DNA of 64,000 nt from a virus, in the IMG/VR virus record IMGVR_UViG_3300044617_002200, positions 19,406 to 83,405 of that record; one strand, given 5' to 3'. Below the pieces are notes generated by a model, which was not told where the DNA came from, ran no database searches, and was given only the letters and a program-made list of their open reading frames with translations. Every line of letters starts with the position of its first letter. The first letter of the stretch is position 1. Made by a program: the position numbers and the translations under genes. This document shows positions 36,000 to 45,371 of the stretch, one piece after another.

Positions 36000-38801
36000 T
36001 TATAATGCCAACGCCATCGCGGTTGATATATTTGTTATATTGTTTGTTATATATGTTACACTTTCTACATTTTTATTTGTCCATAAATTGTTTTCAAAAA
36101 CTAAAATCTGGCCAGATTGAGGATTAACAATTTTTACATCATGAAGTTCATCTATTTCATACCCATTTTGCACTTTAACGTACATAATGCCATTATTACC
36201 ATTACTTGGTCTTTCTACTACACCAAGAAATACAGCATGTTGCGGAGCTTGTGGTTTTGTTTTTGTAAGAGTACCATCTCCAGAACCTAACCAAACCATA
36301 TCGCCAGTATCAAATCCGGTTAATATACTTAAATTTTGCAGTTGTCCGTTAGTAAGAATATATCCATCAGCGCCACTAGCGATAGATTGTGCAGCCAAAC
36401 CGAAAGTTCTTGCTGATGTTCCTTCACTGAGATTATTTGCTTTTTTAACTGTTGCTCTATCACCTTGCGCACCAGCAATATAAACAGTTTCTCCTTTAGT
36501 TAAATTTGCTCCGTTGTTTCTTACATAAGCAACCGTAGAAAAACCAAGAGGCACGCGAACATCACTATTCGGTAGTGAACTAGTTAGCACTCCAGTTATA
36601 TCTTGGTCTCCTGATTTAGAAAGAGCATTGATATCATTTGGAGTAATATTTATATTAGCTTGTTTTACTAATGAATTAAAAGTATAACCTCCTAAAACTG
36701 AAACCCAGCCAGTAGCTAAATCCGGGGTCGCGACATCGCTAGAGGATCTAAAGAATAGAGTCTGAAAAGAACTGAGGCCTATTTCCCATCTAGAAGATGT
36801 AGAGTTCCACCCAATTTGGGTTGTGTTTGATAATCCATCTTTTGAATATAAAGGTCTTCCATTTCTAGTTCCTATTATTTTATAAATACCAGCACCAGAG
36901 GACCAACTAATATTTAAAATTAAATTATCAGTATAATAATTCGAACCAATTGAAACAGCGTTAATGTCTTTAGGGTATATTGGATCGTTTCCACCAACAA
37001 AATGAGAATCTGCATGTCTTGTTACGGGTTCAATTAACCATTGATTTTCAAATCTTTCTCCGTAAATAAATCTAGCAGATTGATTAAAATAAAGCGTAGT
37101 AAGCAAACCTTGCTCAACATCGTACGCTGCGAAAGTAGGATATACGCGTAGTTCTCTATACAAATCATTGCTAAAATCAGAAGTCAAAGTGACCTCTACA
37201 AAAGAACCTTTTTCTAAATTTGTTTCTGGTAAAACTAAAAAAGAATGCCCTTCAACATTCATGAAGATATTAGCATAAGTATCTTTATTTTGAATTTGAA
37301 AGACATCTCCGCTACCGAGGTTCGCTCCAGTATAAACGGGAGATAAAGCCACTCTATTATTACCAACAATTATTCTATTATTAAAAGTTTTTATTCCATT
37401 AATAGTTTGATTTCCAGTTATATAAACTAAATCTTGAGAATTTATTTCTGCAGGATTGATTTGAAAATAACTAGATCCGCCCCATCTATATGTTTTTGCG
37501 TCTCCGGTTGTTACATAAATTTTGCCAGCTTCTCCAGAAACCCCAGTAAGAGTGCTATAGTTTGGATATTCTATAACATCATCTACATAACTAGGTAATT
37601 GGCTAGAAGGAATTTTCCCATTTATTAATGATGCTGCATTAGAATCTCTAACAGGTACCTCTTTCTTCCATCGTAAATCTGATCCATTATATAATAATCT
37701 ATAAACTCTGCTTTCGTATTGATTTGTAAAATCATAATAATCCCAATTGTCTACAGTAGTACTATTATAATTTCTTATGTTAAAAGAAACCATACCATTT
37801 ATTTGAGTTCTTATTTCAATTCTATCTCCAAATCTAGCAGTACCACCTGAAAGTATATCTCTAGGCAATGCAATAACAGCTGATGCAAAGGCAAGCGATG
37901 CTGGACTATGATTAACTTCAACAATAGCATTTCTTCCAATATCTGGGCCATTAAAATTTTGGAGTGTAGATGTCAAGGATACTTCTTCATTAGGAGAAGT
38001 TAAGATAGCTGTTTTGTAATATACAGGTAAAGATTCAGATTCCCCAACAAGAGCTATCCCAGTATTATTAACTGTAGGTCTATTTAAAAAATTCCAATTA
38101 TCATATAAGGTATGATTACCACTTTGTCTTAATTCAAAAACCGAGGGTTCACCAGGTGCATTTAAACGCTTTATAGTTAAATTTTGATCATAATTAGCCG
38201 AAGGATCTTGTATAACACCCCATAATCTTTTAAAACCACTAGAATCACCGCTAGCGCCGAAATCGATTCCAATTCTATTATGAGCGCCAGACGGAGAATA
38301 AAGTCTTAATGCTGTATCGTTTTTTATACAATTAATATTTCCATCTTTATCAATATAAAATGGAGTCGTGTCTGGATTATTAGAATCTTCAACCAGAAAT
38401 ACATGACCATTTCCGGTTGTTCTCTGCGTTAACCTTAATACAGGATCCGCAGACTCATTTTCAAATATAACAGAACCACCAGATACATGAAGCTTTGCTT
38501 TTGGATCTGATGTATTTACGCCAACATTTCCATTATCAGAAACAAAAAACGATATATTGCCCGTACCTATTTGTAAAGGATCTAGAAATGTTTTTACCCC
38601 GCTAATGTTTTGATTACCCGTAGTATAAACGATTGTATTAGGTAATTGAATACCATTAGTAGAAGAAACCTCCCCGATTAATAAAACTCCAGTGCCATTT
38701 ACTCTGGGTCTACTGGCGAAATCTTTAATCCCACTTATATTAGACTGGTCACCAGTTGTCGAAACAACTTGGTCTATATGGGCATGTATTTTTGTTGGCA
38801 T
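36000..38801 (-). CDS. Tail fibre-like protein (fibre B)
   Basis: 933 residues. The N-terminal region carries several TTGDQSNISGIKDF / TTGNQNISGVKTF / ITGNQTINGIKTF repeats, as in fibre A, alternating with Ig-like or carbohydrate-binding-like stretches (residues about 85-340). Residues about 725-930 (GYTFNSL..., LTKGETVYIAGAQGDRATV, NPQSGQILVFENNLWTN) resemble phage fibre C-terminal beta domains. A late-promoter-like motif precedes it. A host-recognition role is likely; no catalytic motif was found. Confidence 0.68.
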   Translation of the reverse strand: MPTKIHAHIDQVVSTTGDQSNISGIKDFASRPRVNGTGVLLIGEVSSTNGIQLPNTIVYTTGNQNISGVKTFLDPLQIGTGNISFFVSDNGNVGVNTSDPKAKLHVSGGSVIFENESADPVLRLTQRTTGNGHVFLVEDSNNPDTTPFYIDKDGNINCIKNDTALRLYSPSGAHNRIGIDFGASGDSSGFKRLWGVIQDPSANYDQNLTIKRLNAPGEPSVFELRQSGNHTLYDNWNFLNRPTVNNTGIALVGESESLPVYYKTAILTSPNEEVSLTSTLQNFNGPDIGRNAIVEVNHSPASLAFASAVIALPRDILSGGTARFGDRIEIRTQINGMVSFNIRNYNSTTVDNWDYYDFTNQYESRVYRLLYNGSDLRWKKEVPVRDSNAASLINGKIPSSQLPSYVDDVIEYPNYSTLTGVSGEAGKIYVTTGDAKTYRWGGSSYFQINPAEINSQDLVYITGNQTINGIKTFNNRIIVGNNRVALSPVYTGANLGSGDVFQIQNKDTYANIFMNVEGHSFLVLPETNLEKGSFVEVTLTSDFSNDLYRELRVYPTFAAYDVEQGLLTTLYFNQSARFIYGERFENQWLIEPVTRHADSHFVGGNDPIYPKDINAVSIGSNYYTDNLILNISWSSGAGIYKIIGTRNGRPLYSKDGLSNTTQIGWNSTSSRWEIGLSSFQTLFFRSSSDVATPDLATGWVSVLGGYTFNSLVKQANINITPNDINALSKSGDQDITGVLTSSLPNSDVRVPLGFSTVAYVRNNGANLTKGETVYIAGAQGDRATVKKANNLSEGTSARTFGLAAQSIASGADGYILTNGQLQNLSILTGFDTGDMVWLGSGDGTLTKTKPQAPQHAVFLGVVERPSNGNNGIMYVKVQNGYEIDELHDVKIVNPQSGQILVFENNLWTNKNVESVTYITNNITNISTAMALAL

Positions 38802-38807
38802 AAAATG

Positions 38808-38819
38808 ATATTACACTAT
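38808..38819 (-). promoter_or_regulatory. Candidate late promoter motif before fibre B
   Basis: Reads ATAGTGTAATAT on the minus strand. TAATAT is followed by exactly 6 nt and the ATG, so the transcript may be leaderless. Confidence 0.42.
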
Positions 38820-39071
38820 ATTTATTTTATTTTCCCATGTTAAACGATTAGACTCTATTTGATTATCTAATTCACTTTCTTCTTCTATCCAATTTAACCT
38901 TTCACAAAATAAAAGATAATCATCTATCTTTTCAATTTCTTTTTGTTCTGGTTTATTGGATTCCTTGTTAAATTCGAATTCTTTGATTTTAAAAACATGA
39001 TCTTTTTCCCAGTAATTAACTCTTACTGTGTTGTCTATATATGCGTCTTTTGTAACAAAAACATTTTTCAT
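38811..39071 (-). CDS. Small hypothetical protein between fibre genes
   Basis: 86 residues (MKNVFVTKDAYIDNTV...), acidic with a Glu-rich second half. It lies 5 nt after the 856-residue fibre gene. Family not recognised; probably co-translated with the fibres. Confidence 0.5.
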   Translation of the reverse strand: MKNVFVTKDAYIDNTVRVNYWEKDHVFKIKEFEFNKESNKPEQKEIEKIDDYLLFCERLNWIEEESELDNQIESNRLTWENKINIV

Positions 39072-39076
39072 AAATT

Positions 39077-41647
39077 TTAAGCTGTTGGATCTGTTACTAC
39101 CAATTGATCAGTTGTGTTAAAGTAACTTAAACGAACCGTGTTATTAGAATTTGAGAAGATTCTAGTATTATAATTGTTATATACGTGAGTTGCTCCTGTA
39201 ACATCACCTATACTATTATTATTTTCTATAGTATTTCTTCTAAAATTGTTTCCAACGGCGTTGTTGGTGAAGCTGCTTCCAACGGCGTTGTCGGTGAAGC
39301 TGCTTCCAATGGTGTTGGAGTTGAAGTAGTTTCCAATGGTGTTGTAGCTGAAGTTGTTTTCAACGGTGTTGTAGCTGAAGTTGTTTTCAATGGTGTTGGT
39401 GTAAAAGGACTCGTTTCCAATGGTGTTGGAGTTGAAGTAGTTTCCAATGGTGTTGGAGTAGAATAAGTTTCCAATGGTGTTGGAGTTGAAGTTGTTTCCA
39501 ATGGTGTTGTAGTAGAAGCTGCTTCCAATGGTGTTGGATTGGAAGTCGACTCCAATGGTGTTGCGGTTGAAGTTGTTTCCGATGGTGTTGGAGATGAAGT
39601 TGTTTCCAATGGTGTTATGTAAGAAGTAGTTTCCAACAGCGTTATTGGTGAAGTCTTTTCCAATATTATTATAATTAAAATCACTTCCTATTTTGTTTTC
39701 TAAAAAGAAAATATCTACAGAATTAAATATAAAAGGCCCGCTAGTGGTATTAAAATAAAAATTAGCGACTATATTATTACCGTAAAAACTGTTACTGATA
39801 ATATTAGAATAAAAAGCTTCTCCGATTGTATTGGTGGTAAAACCATTACCGATAACATTAGTATCAAAGCGATTACCAATCGAGTTTACCTGAAAACCTT
39901 CTCCGATTGTATTGGAGTGAAAACCTTCTCCGATTGTATTGGAATAAAAATTATTACCAATAATAACATTTTGAAAACCGTTTTGTATTTTTATATTATT
40001 GACGTTTTCGATATTTAATTGACTTTCTTGATCTAAAGATGTTACAAAAGTAGGTTGTTGAATTCTTGTTTGATACAAAGGAGGTAATGAAACTGATATA
40101 TTATTATTTGTTTTAAACGCAAGCTCACCGTCTTCCGTTATGTAAGTTGCAAAATAAGTTTGAGATTCATTAAACGGAGAAACCGGCAACCAGAAATTAG
40201 TGTTTGTTAAATTATTATTTGTATTTGAATTAACCACAGAATAATAAAGCTTACCACTAACATCTTTTACGACATTATGTAAATTATATGTAGTACCAGA
40301 ATTGTATAAATTAACCGATGACATATCTGGACGGCAGCAGTTATTAGTTATATATCTCCAGTCCCAACCGATATCAATATTTTTCTTTGTATCATTTCTT
40401 CTATAAATCCAACCCTTAAAATTGGGTATTGGTGTATTGATATTTCTTGTGCCCCAAGTATTTGAACTTGTTGCATCTATATCATAATACACAATATCTT
40501 CTGGGTGGAGTGTAGATTTCGCTTCAGTATGAATTCCACTCGCATTAACAGCTGTGACAACCAGTGGTTCTATTGCGCTACCAGTTAAAACAACAGTATT
40601 GTTTACAGATTGGTTCCACCATCTTAATTGGAAGTCATTGATAATGTAATTTTGCCCACTCTTTAATAGACCGCTATTTTTTAAATTTTTTAAATCATTA
40701 TAAGGTAATGAAATTGCAGATTGAATAGAAGAAATATCTACACCAGTTATAAATCCGCTAGGATTTGAAGCTGGGTATGCACCGATTTCTTGAGGAGTAT
40801 GGAGGTGATTACCAGAAGCGACCGTGCCTGCAGTATCGCCTTTTCTTATAAATCTATCTTCAATAAAAGCACCCAGTGGAGTGTTTAAAAGAATTGGTAT
40901 ACCTCCACCAACATTAATAGGGAAAGTATTTAAAATTTCAGGACCTAGAGATTGAAAAAACGCATACCCCTCAAAAAAACCGCCATCCTCATTGTAAATG
41001 TTTGTTTGTATTCGAGGAATATCTTTAATTTTTAAATTATTTAAAGTATTATTATTCCCAGTTATTATTGAATGAGTTCTGATATAATTACTATTAAAAC
41101 CAACTTTAGAAGGCGTTGGAGGAGAACCGCTAACAAAAAAACAACTTATATATGTCCCACTAGCAGGAACAATTGGGCTATTTGAAGCTGAAACCTCAAA
41201 ATCTAAAGCAAATGTAGATCCTGGTAAAACAACTGCTGAACCGAGAGACTCAAAATTAAGAACATCTCCGGCTTCCCATCCTGTTCTGGGTATTTTTATT
41301 TTTGTGTTTCCGTTAGGAATACTTGACAAAATATACTTAGCGTATCTTTTAGGCTGTATTAAAAATTCATTATTTAAAAAATTGCTAGAATTTATCTCGA
41401 TATATTCATATTCGTGAGAATGTAATTTTTTAGCAGCACCAATATTCTCAGGATTAATTGGGTCTGTTCCACTTAAACTATGGACATAAGCATGAGAAGG
41501 TAAACTCCCAGAAGGTAAAACGCCGCTAATATCATTTAGCTTTAAATCAACATTTCCATTAATAGGTAATTTTCCGTTTACCGATAGTAATGCAGAATCA
41601 GGAACTGATGAATTTTCTATTGTCGAAATACCTATTTGATTAATCAT
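39077..41647 (-). CDS. Tail fibre-like protein with 9-residue tandem repeats (fibre C)
   Basis: 856 residues. The N-terminus contains LNDISGVLPSGSLPSHAYVH and a DAxHxHxxxxI-like element, then a domain shared with fibre A (YIINDFQLRWWNQ, EPLVVTAV, GWIYRRNDTKKNIDI). Residues about 560-815 are a near-continuous array of 9-residue units N-T-I-G-x-x-F-x-x (about 25 copies, Thr/Ala and Gly/Glu variants), predicted to be a beta-solenoid. The central copies are almost identical in DNA. The last 40 residues (HVYNNYNTRIF...VRLSYFNTTDQLVVTD) match the end of fibre A. Likely receptor-binding fibre. Confidence 0.7.
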   Translation of the reverse strand: MINQIGISTIENSSVPDSALLSVNGKLPINGNVDLKLNDISGVLPSGSLPSHAYVHSLSGTDPINPENIGAAKKLHSHEYEYIEINSSNFLNNEFLIQPKRYAKYILSSIPNGNTKIKIPRTGWEAGDVLNFESLGSAVVLPGSTFALDFEVSASNSPIVPASGTYISCFFVSGSPPTPSKVGFNSNYIRTHSIITGNNNTLNNLKIKDIPRIQTNIYNEDGGFFEGYAFFQSLGPEILNTFPINVGGGIPILLNTPLGAFIEDRFIRKGDTAGTVASGNHLHTPQEIGAYPASNPSGFITGVDISSIQSAISLPYNDLKNLKNSGLLKSGQNYIINDFQLRWWNQSVNNTVVLTGSAIEPLVVTAVNASGIHTEAKSTLHPEDIVYYDIDATSSNTWGTRNINTPIPNFKGWIYRRNDTKKNIDIGWDWRYITNNCCRPDMSSVNLYNSGTTYNLHNVVKDVSGKLYYSVVNSNTNNNLTNTNFWLPVSPFNESQTYFATYITEDGELAFKTNNNISVSLPPLYQTRIQQPTFVTSLDQESQLNIENVNNIKIQNGFQNVIIGNNFYSNTIGEGFHSNTIGEGFQVNSIGNRFDTNVIGNGFTTNTIGEAFYSNIISNSFYGNNIVANFYFNTTSGPFIFNSVDIFFLENKIGSDFNYNNIGKDFTNNAVGNYFLHNTIGNNFISNTIGNNFNRNTIGVDFQSNTIGSSFYYNTIGNNFNSNTIGNLFYSNTIGNYFNSNTIGNESFYTNTIENNFSYNTVENNFSYNTIGNYFNSNTIGSSFTDNAVGSSFTNNAVGNNFRRNTIENNNSIGDVTGATHVYNNYNTRIFSNSNNTVRLSYFNTTDQLVVTDPTA
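39218..39990 (-). repeat. Tandem 27-bp repeats encoding fibre C solenoid
   Basis: The DNA is a tandem 27-bp repeat (for example the unit GGTGTTGGAGTTGAAGTAG plus 8 nt on the plus strand), with near-perfect copies between 39250 and 39620 and diverged copies towards 39990. One unit has an extra codon. Such arrays expand and contract by recombination. Confidence 0.85.
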
Positions 41648-41653
41648 AACTTT

Positions 41654-41965
41654 TTAATTTTGATATGTTACTGCTGCCCAAAAATTGCCATTACCACTTG
41701 CGACAGCCCTAATAATACCAAAAGGAGTAGTCATGTATGCTGGAGTCGCATATCCACTGGATAGGTTATTAAATCTATAAAAATCAATGAAATCTTTTTC
41801 AAAAAATGGACTTTGATATTGTAAAGTTATGTTTGCTGGAGAATTTCCGCTATAGAAAACTGAAAAAGCGGCGTCTCTTGCTCTAGAAATATTAACATAT
41901 TCGCCAGTAACAGGTCCGGATTGACCACTCAATAATAGATCCGGTTTAAATAAAAAACTATTCAT
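41654..41965 (-). CDS. Small beta-rich structural protein
   Basis: 103 residues (MNSFLFKPDLLLSGQSGPVTG...), aromatic and Gly/Ser-rich, predicted beta sandwich. It heads the fibre C transcription unit, with a late-promoter-like motif directly upstream. Family not recognised. Confidence 0.55.
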   Translation of the reverse strand: MNSFLFKPDLLLSGQSGPVTGEYVNISRARDAAFSVFYSGNSPANITLQYQSPFFEKDFIDFYRFNNLSSGYATPAYMTTPFGIIRAVASGNGNFWAAVTYQN

Positions 41966-41971
41966 ACTATA

Positions 41972-41983
41972 TTAATACACTAT
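41972..41983 (-). promoter_or_regulatory. Candidate late promoter motif
   Basis: Reads ATAGTGTATTAA on the minus strand; TATTAA is followed by exactly 6 nt and ATG 41965. Confidence 0.4.
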
Positions 41984-41987
41984 AATT

Positions 41988-42875
41988 TTAATATTTAATA
42001 TTATATTTTTGTATGTAAGTATTAATAGTAGACATAAATTTATACTTGTCACACACAAGGTGGCACATACCTGTACCAGTTATCGTATAGGGCATTGTAT
42101 AATGATTAATATTTTTTTCATTTTCATCTACTAGACTGTCCTCTGAATTAAAAGACGGAAGTAAAACAATTTTTTCTCCAATTTTTAAAGGTCTTTCGCA
42201 CATTAATCTATAACATACCTGCTCTAAGCTAACTGGAAAATACGCAGTAAATGTTTTGTGGGAATCGACTATTCTCTGAAATTTATTACTTTCAAAAAAG
42301 AATTTATTTTGTTTTACATAATTCAAGATTATATTTGCATTATTTTTTAATACATTTAAATATTCTGGACAACTAGTTCCGAATACTCCGAAATTTCTCG
42401 ATATAAAAATATCTTTTTCCATATTCATATTCGGTAAAAATCCTGTATTTTCGAACATATCTTGAACGAAATTTTTCATCACCTTATGTTTTACCCAAGG
42501 CTCATCGTTCAAAGTAAAAAATTTAGAATTTTCTACTTTTTTAAAGATTTCTTTGTGAAATAAAAAAAAGTCAAAATCTACATGAACAAAGGGTCTTTCA
42601 TGGTTTTTTATAGCAATAAATTTTCCGCCACTCCAAAATGGGATAGGAATTAAAGATAAATCTGATAATGACATTATGCGGACTTCATCATAAGGAATAT
42701 TTTTAAAAATATGAGAACTTAATTCATCCACATACAAAATAGTTTTATACCCCTGTCTTCTCATTAAAAAGTTACTAAACGCGGCTAATTTTTTTTGTGT
42801 TTCTAATTCTTCTTGTTGATTAAAATCCCACCTATCTTTTCTATCTACTGTCCACCAGCTATAAATTGCGTCCAT
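41988..42875 (-). CDS. Putative GT-A-type glycosyltransferase
   Basis: 295 residues (MDAIYSWWTVDRKDRWDF...). The strand-plus-acidic motif RPFVHVDFDFFLF, with an upstream YKTILYVDE, resembles the GT-A nucleotide-sugar fold of uncharacterised phage and Bacteroidota glycosyltransferase-like families. Trp/Phe-rich throughout. It lies 3 nt after a GT25-like gene, so the two should act together. The enzyme class is an inference. Confidence 0.55.
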   Translation of the reverse strand: MDAIYSWWTVDRKDRWDFNQQEELETQKKLAAFSNFLMRRQGYKTILYVDELSSHIFKNIPYDEVRIMSLSDLSLIPIPFWSGGKFIAIKNHERPFVHVDFDFFLFHKEIFKKVENSKFFTLNDEPWVKHKVMKNFVQDMFENTGFLPNMNMEKDIFISRNFGVFGTSCPEYLNVLKNNANIILNYVKQNKFFFESNKFQRIVDSHKTFTAYFPVSLEQVCYRLMCERPLKIGEKIVLLPSFNSEDSLVDENEKNINHYTMPYTITGTGMCHLVCDKYKFMSTINTYIQKYNIKY

Positions 42876-42878
42876 ATA

Positions 42879-43976
42879 TTATATTACAAATTCAAAAGTT
42901 AAAGATTTATGTAAAATTTCTCCATAATTAACGAATTCTTTTTTACAAAAATCTAATTTTTCGGGCCACTTTGGTTTTGGGCTGTCAATAACCCTGCCAT
43001 CTGGATGCACATAGTATATATGCAATTTATATTTATTTTTATTTTTTAAAATTAATTTTAAGTCTTTAAAGGTGACTGTTACCGCCGTTGGTATTTTTGG
43101 ACAGTCTTCAAAATTCAATTTAATATGGTTGTCTATAGGTATTATATTTTTTTCAGAATCTTCTATTAAGAATTTAAAAACGCGATATTTATCTACATCT
43201 AAAATCATGTTGGGATGAATTTGGATTTCTATTTTGGAAAAATCGCATAAATACTTGATTAATTCATGATCAACTATATTAAATAAATAAGAAATATTTG
43301 GCGCGTTTATATATTTTCGCAACGATACGGGTTTGTCACCGCTTGCTTTTAATTCCGGATTTAAAAGATAACTATTTAGACTTGGATTAAAGCCACCAAT
43401 AGTATTATTGTCTATAGTATCTTTTAACGGTAAAAGAGTATTTATTATATGATCTATTTTTCGCCCATTAACAAAATATGTATACGTTCCCCAAGCATCG
43501 CCCTTTTGAAGAGTGTCTTTTGTTATTTTTTTTAAATTCGGCTGAACTTCTTCGTCCAAAAATTCGTAACACTTTTTACACCAAGTAAACATATGTAAAA
43601 AATCATAATCGGGAGGAAAAGATGGTATTAAATTTAAAAAGTTAGGGTGCAAGATACAATCATCCTCTATGACTAAGACATCTTCTTGTAAGTTAAGTCT
43701 TTTAATTTCATGTAATATTTTTAAATGACTCAACGCACATCCAAGAGTCCCCTTTAATTGTATCAATCCGTTGTCAAACCATTTTGGTCCTAGCCATTTA
43801 TTATAATCCATAGTAAAGTCTTCGCCATGAATCCCTAATATATGTAAATTTTCAACCTTATCAACTAAATTGGCTCGCTTTATTTCTTTGAATAAATCCT
43901 TTAAACGTTTTTTGTAAGAATTTTTCCAAAAGACATTGACAGTACTAAAATATGGAGATACTATAAATATATGCAC
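42879..43976 (-). CDS. Glycosyltransferase family 25-like
   Basis: 365 residues. Residues about 70-115 show the GT25 pattern: LKGTLGCALSHLKILHEI and then DVLVIEDDCILHPNF, with EDD as metal/nucleotide-sugar site. GT25 enzymes (LpsA/LgtB-type) add galactose or similar sugars to lipo-oligosaccharides or proteins. The C-terminal 120 residues are less typical. This is the fourth glycosyltransferase in the fibre region; it could modify virion proteins or the host surface. Confidence 0.75.
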   Translation of the reverse strand: MHIFIVSPYFSTVNVFWKNSYKKRLKDLFKEIKRANLVDKVENLHILGIHGEDFTMDYNKWLGPKWFDNGLIQLKGTLGCALSHLKILHEIKRLNLQEDVLVIEDDCILHPNFLNLIPSFPPDYDFLHMFTWCKKCYEFLDEEVQPNLKKITKDTLQKGDAWGTYTYFVNGRKIDHIINTLLPLKDTIDNNTIGGFNPSLNSYLLNPELKASGDKPVSLRKYINAPNISYLFNIVDHELIKYLCDFSKIEIQIHPNMILDVDKYRVFKFLIEDSEKNIIPIDNHIKLNFEDCPKIPTAVTVTFKDLKLILKNKNKYKLHIYYVHPDGRVIDSPKPKWPEKLDFCKKEFVNYGEILHKSLTFEFVI

Positions 43977-44029
43977 TTAATAATTATATTGATTTTATTA
44001 AACAAGTCAAATACAGATAATAAATAATT

Positions 44030-45352
44030 TTATGCGGTTATTGCTTTAGAGGCGCTGCCAATAAGGGTTGCATACGCTCTACGTTCATCATCATATTGAT
44101 TACCAGATCTGAACCAAGAATTTTTATTAGTTTTTATATTAACATTAACTCTAACTGCAATATTAGAAGAAGATTTACCTGCTTGGTTTGGGTTAATGAA
44201 ATCAAATTTATCCCCTATATAAATAGAATTTGGGTCTCGTCTCATGCAATAATATAGTTCAATATTATCAGATAAAGCTTCATAAGCGCCATCATGAATA
44301 CCCATGTTAGATTCTATATATATATTAGCTTGTCCGCCCGTCACGCCGGTATTTTCTAATATATTAGACCCATTAATTAAACTATCTGTAGCCGCCAGGA
44401 AGGGTTGTGGGAAACTAGCTGTATGTATCCTTGGCTCTAAGAGCAACTTACGATAAGAATTTCTAACTCTTACTCTTCTCGTTACCCCTCCAGCAAATGT
44501 CGCATCGACCAACCTAGTTTGATTCAATTTATCGTAGTTAGTTATATCTATCGTCTTACTTAAAGAGGTAAACGAGCCATCGGTTCTTGTAATATTGTTA
44601 GTATATGGATTGAAAATACCACCACTATTAAACTCGCTGTCATTAACCCTTGATTGGCCGTCCGTGGTGGAAAAAATACCTCTTCTTTGTAAACTTGAAT
44701 TAATAATTGATATTGGAAGCCAAGTTCCATACATGGGCTGTTTAATAGATGTATTTAAAAAAGCATCTAATCTAGGAATGGTTCCATTTACTGACTTTAC
44801 CGTCCCTGCCGTGCGAATAGGGTTCGTAAAAGCGTCAATTTGCGTTGGTAGTTTTATAATTCTAAACAGTATTGGCTTAAATGCACTTTGATATGGCGAT
44901 GTGGGATGACTGGAAAAAGAAGGTATGGCTGTTGCTGATAAAGCCCTTGTTTCGCATCGACAAATATCCTCGCCCGAACATCGAAATGGACTTATATTAG
45001 GGTCAAAATTTATGCATACCGTGCTAACCCCAACTGGACCATCTATAAAAGCTGATAAGTTATTGGTTAACATTCTAATATTACGACCACCACCGTAAGG
45101 GTTGATATTAACAGCTCCTGTAGATGTAATATAAAAATTTGAATTATTTAAAAGATAATTAATTCGATTCTCATTCATGGGGCGCATCAAAGTTAAATTA
45201 AGGCCATTAACGAAAAACTCTTCCACAAGAAGATTTAAAAAATCACTTACAAGAGTCCTTGTAGCACTTTGGTTTGATACATTCCCAGCGATTATTATAT
45301 TTTTATTTCCGCCGTATAGTACGCGACAACTTTTTTTGATATGAGTAGACAT
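44030..45352 (-). CDS. Hypothetical virion-region protein
   Basis: 440 residues, Asn/Ser/Arg-rich and predicted beta (MSTHIKKSCRVLYGGNKN...). A short Cys motif is present (CSGEDICRCE, about 125-135). No membrane segment or catalytic motif. It sits between a glycosyltransferase and another unknown large protein, downstream of the decoration-protein paralogue, so it is probably structural. Family not recognised. Confidence 0.5.
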   Translation of the reverse strand: MSTHIKKSCRVLYGGNKNIIIAGNVSNQSATRTLVSDFLNLLVEEFFVNGLNLTLMRPMNENRINYLLNNSNFYITSTGAVNINPYGGGRNIRMLTNNLSAFIDGPVGVSTVCINFDPNISPFRCSGEDICRCETRALSATAIPSFSSHPTSPYQSAFKPILFRIIKLPTQIDAFTNPIRTAGTVKSVNGTIPRLDAFLNTSIKQPMYGTWLPISIINSSLQRRGIFSTTDGQSRVNDSEFNSGGIFNPYTNNITRTDGSFTSLSKTIDITNYDKLNQTRLVDATFAGGVTRRVRVRNSYRKLLLEPRIHTASFPQPFLAATDSLINGSNILENTGVTGGQANIYIESNMGIHDGAYEALSDNIELYYCMRRDPNSIYIGDKFDFINPNQAGKSSSNIAVRVNVNIKTNKNSWFRSGNQYDDERRAYATLIGSASKAITA

Positions 45353-45371
45353 AAATTTATTGTTTTAGATA

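Noticed and set aside
39226-39684. A minus-strand open frame rich in Thr/Pro (PLETTSTPTPLE) in the fibre C region
   Set aside because: It is an out-of-frame reading of the 27-bp tandem repeats of fibre C. The true frame is the long N-T-I-G-x-x-F-x-x one, which continues for 856 residues.
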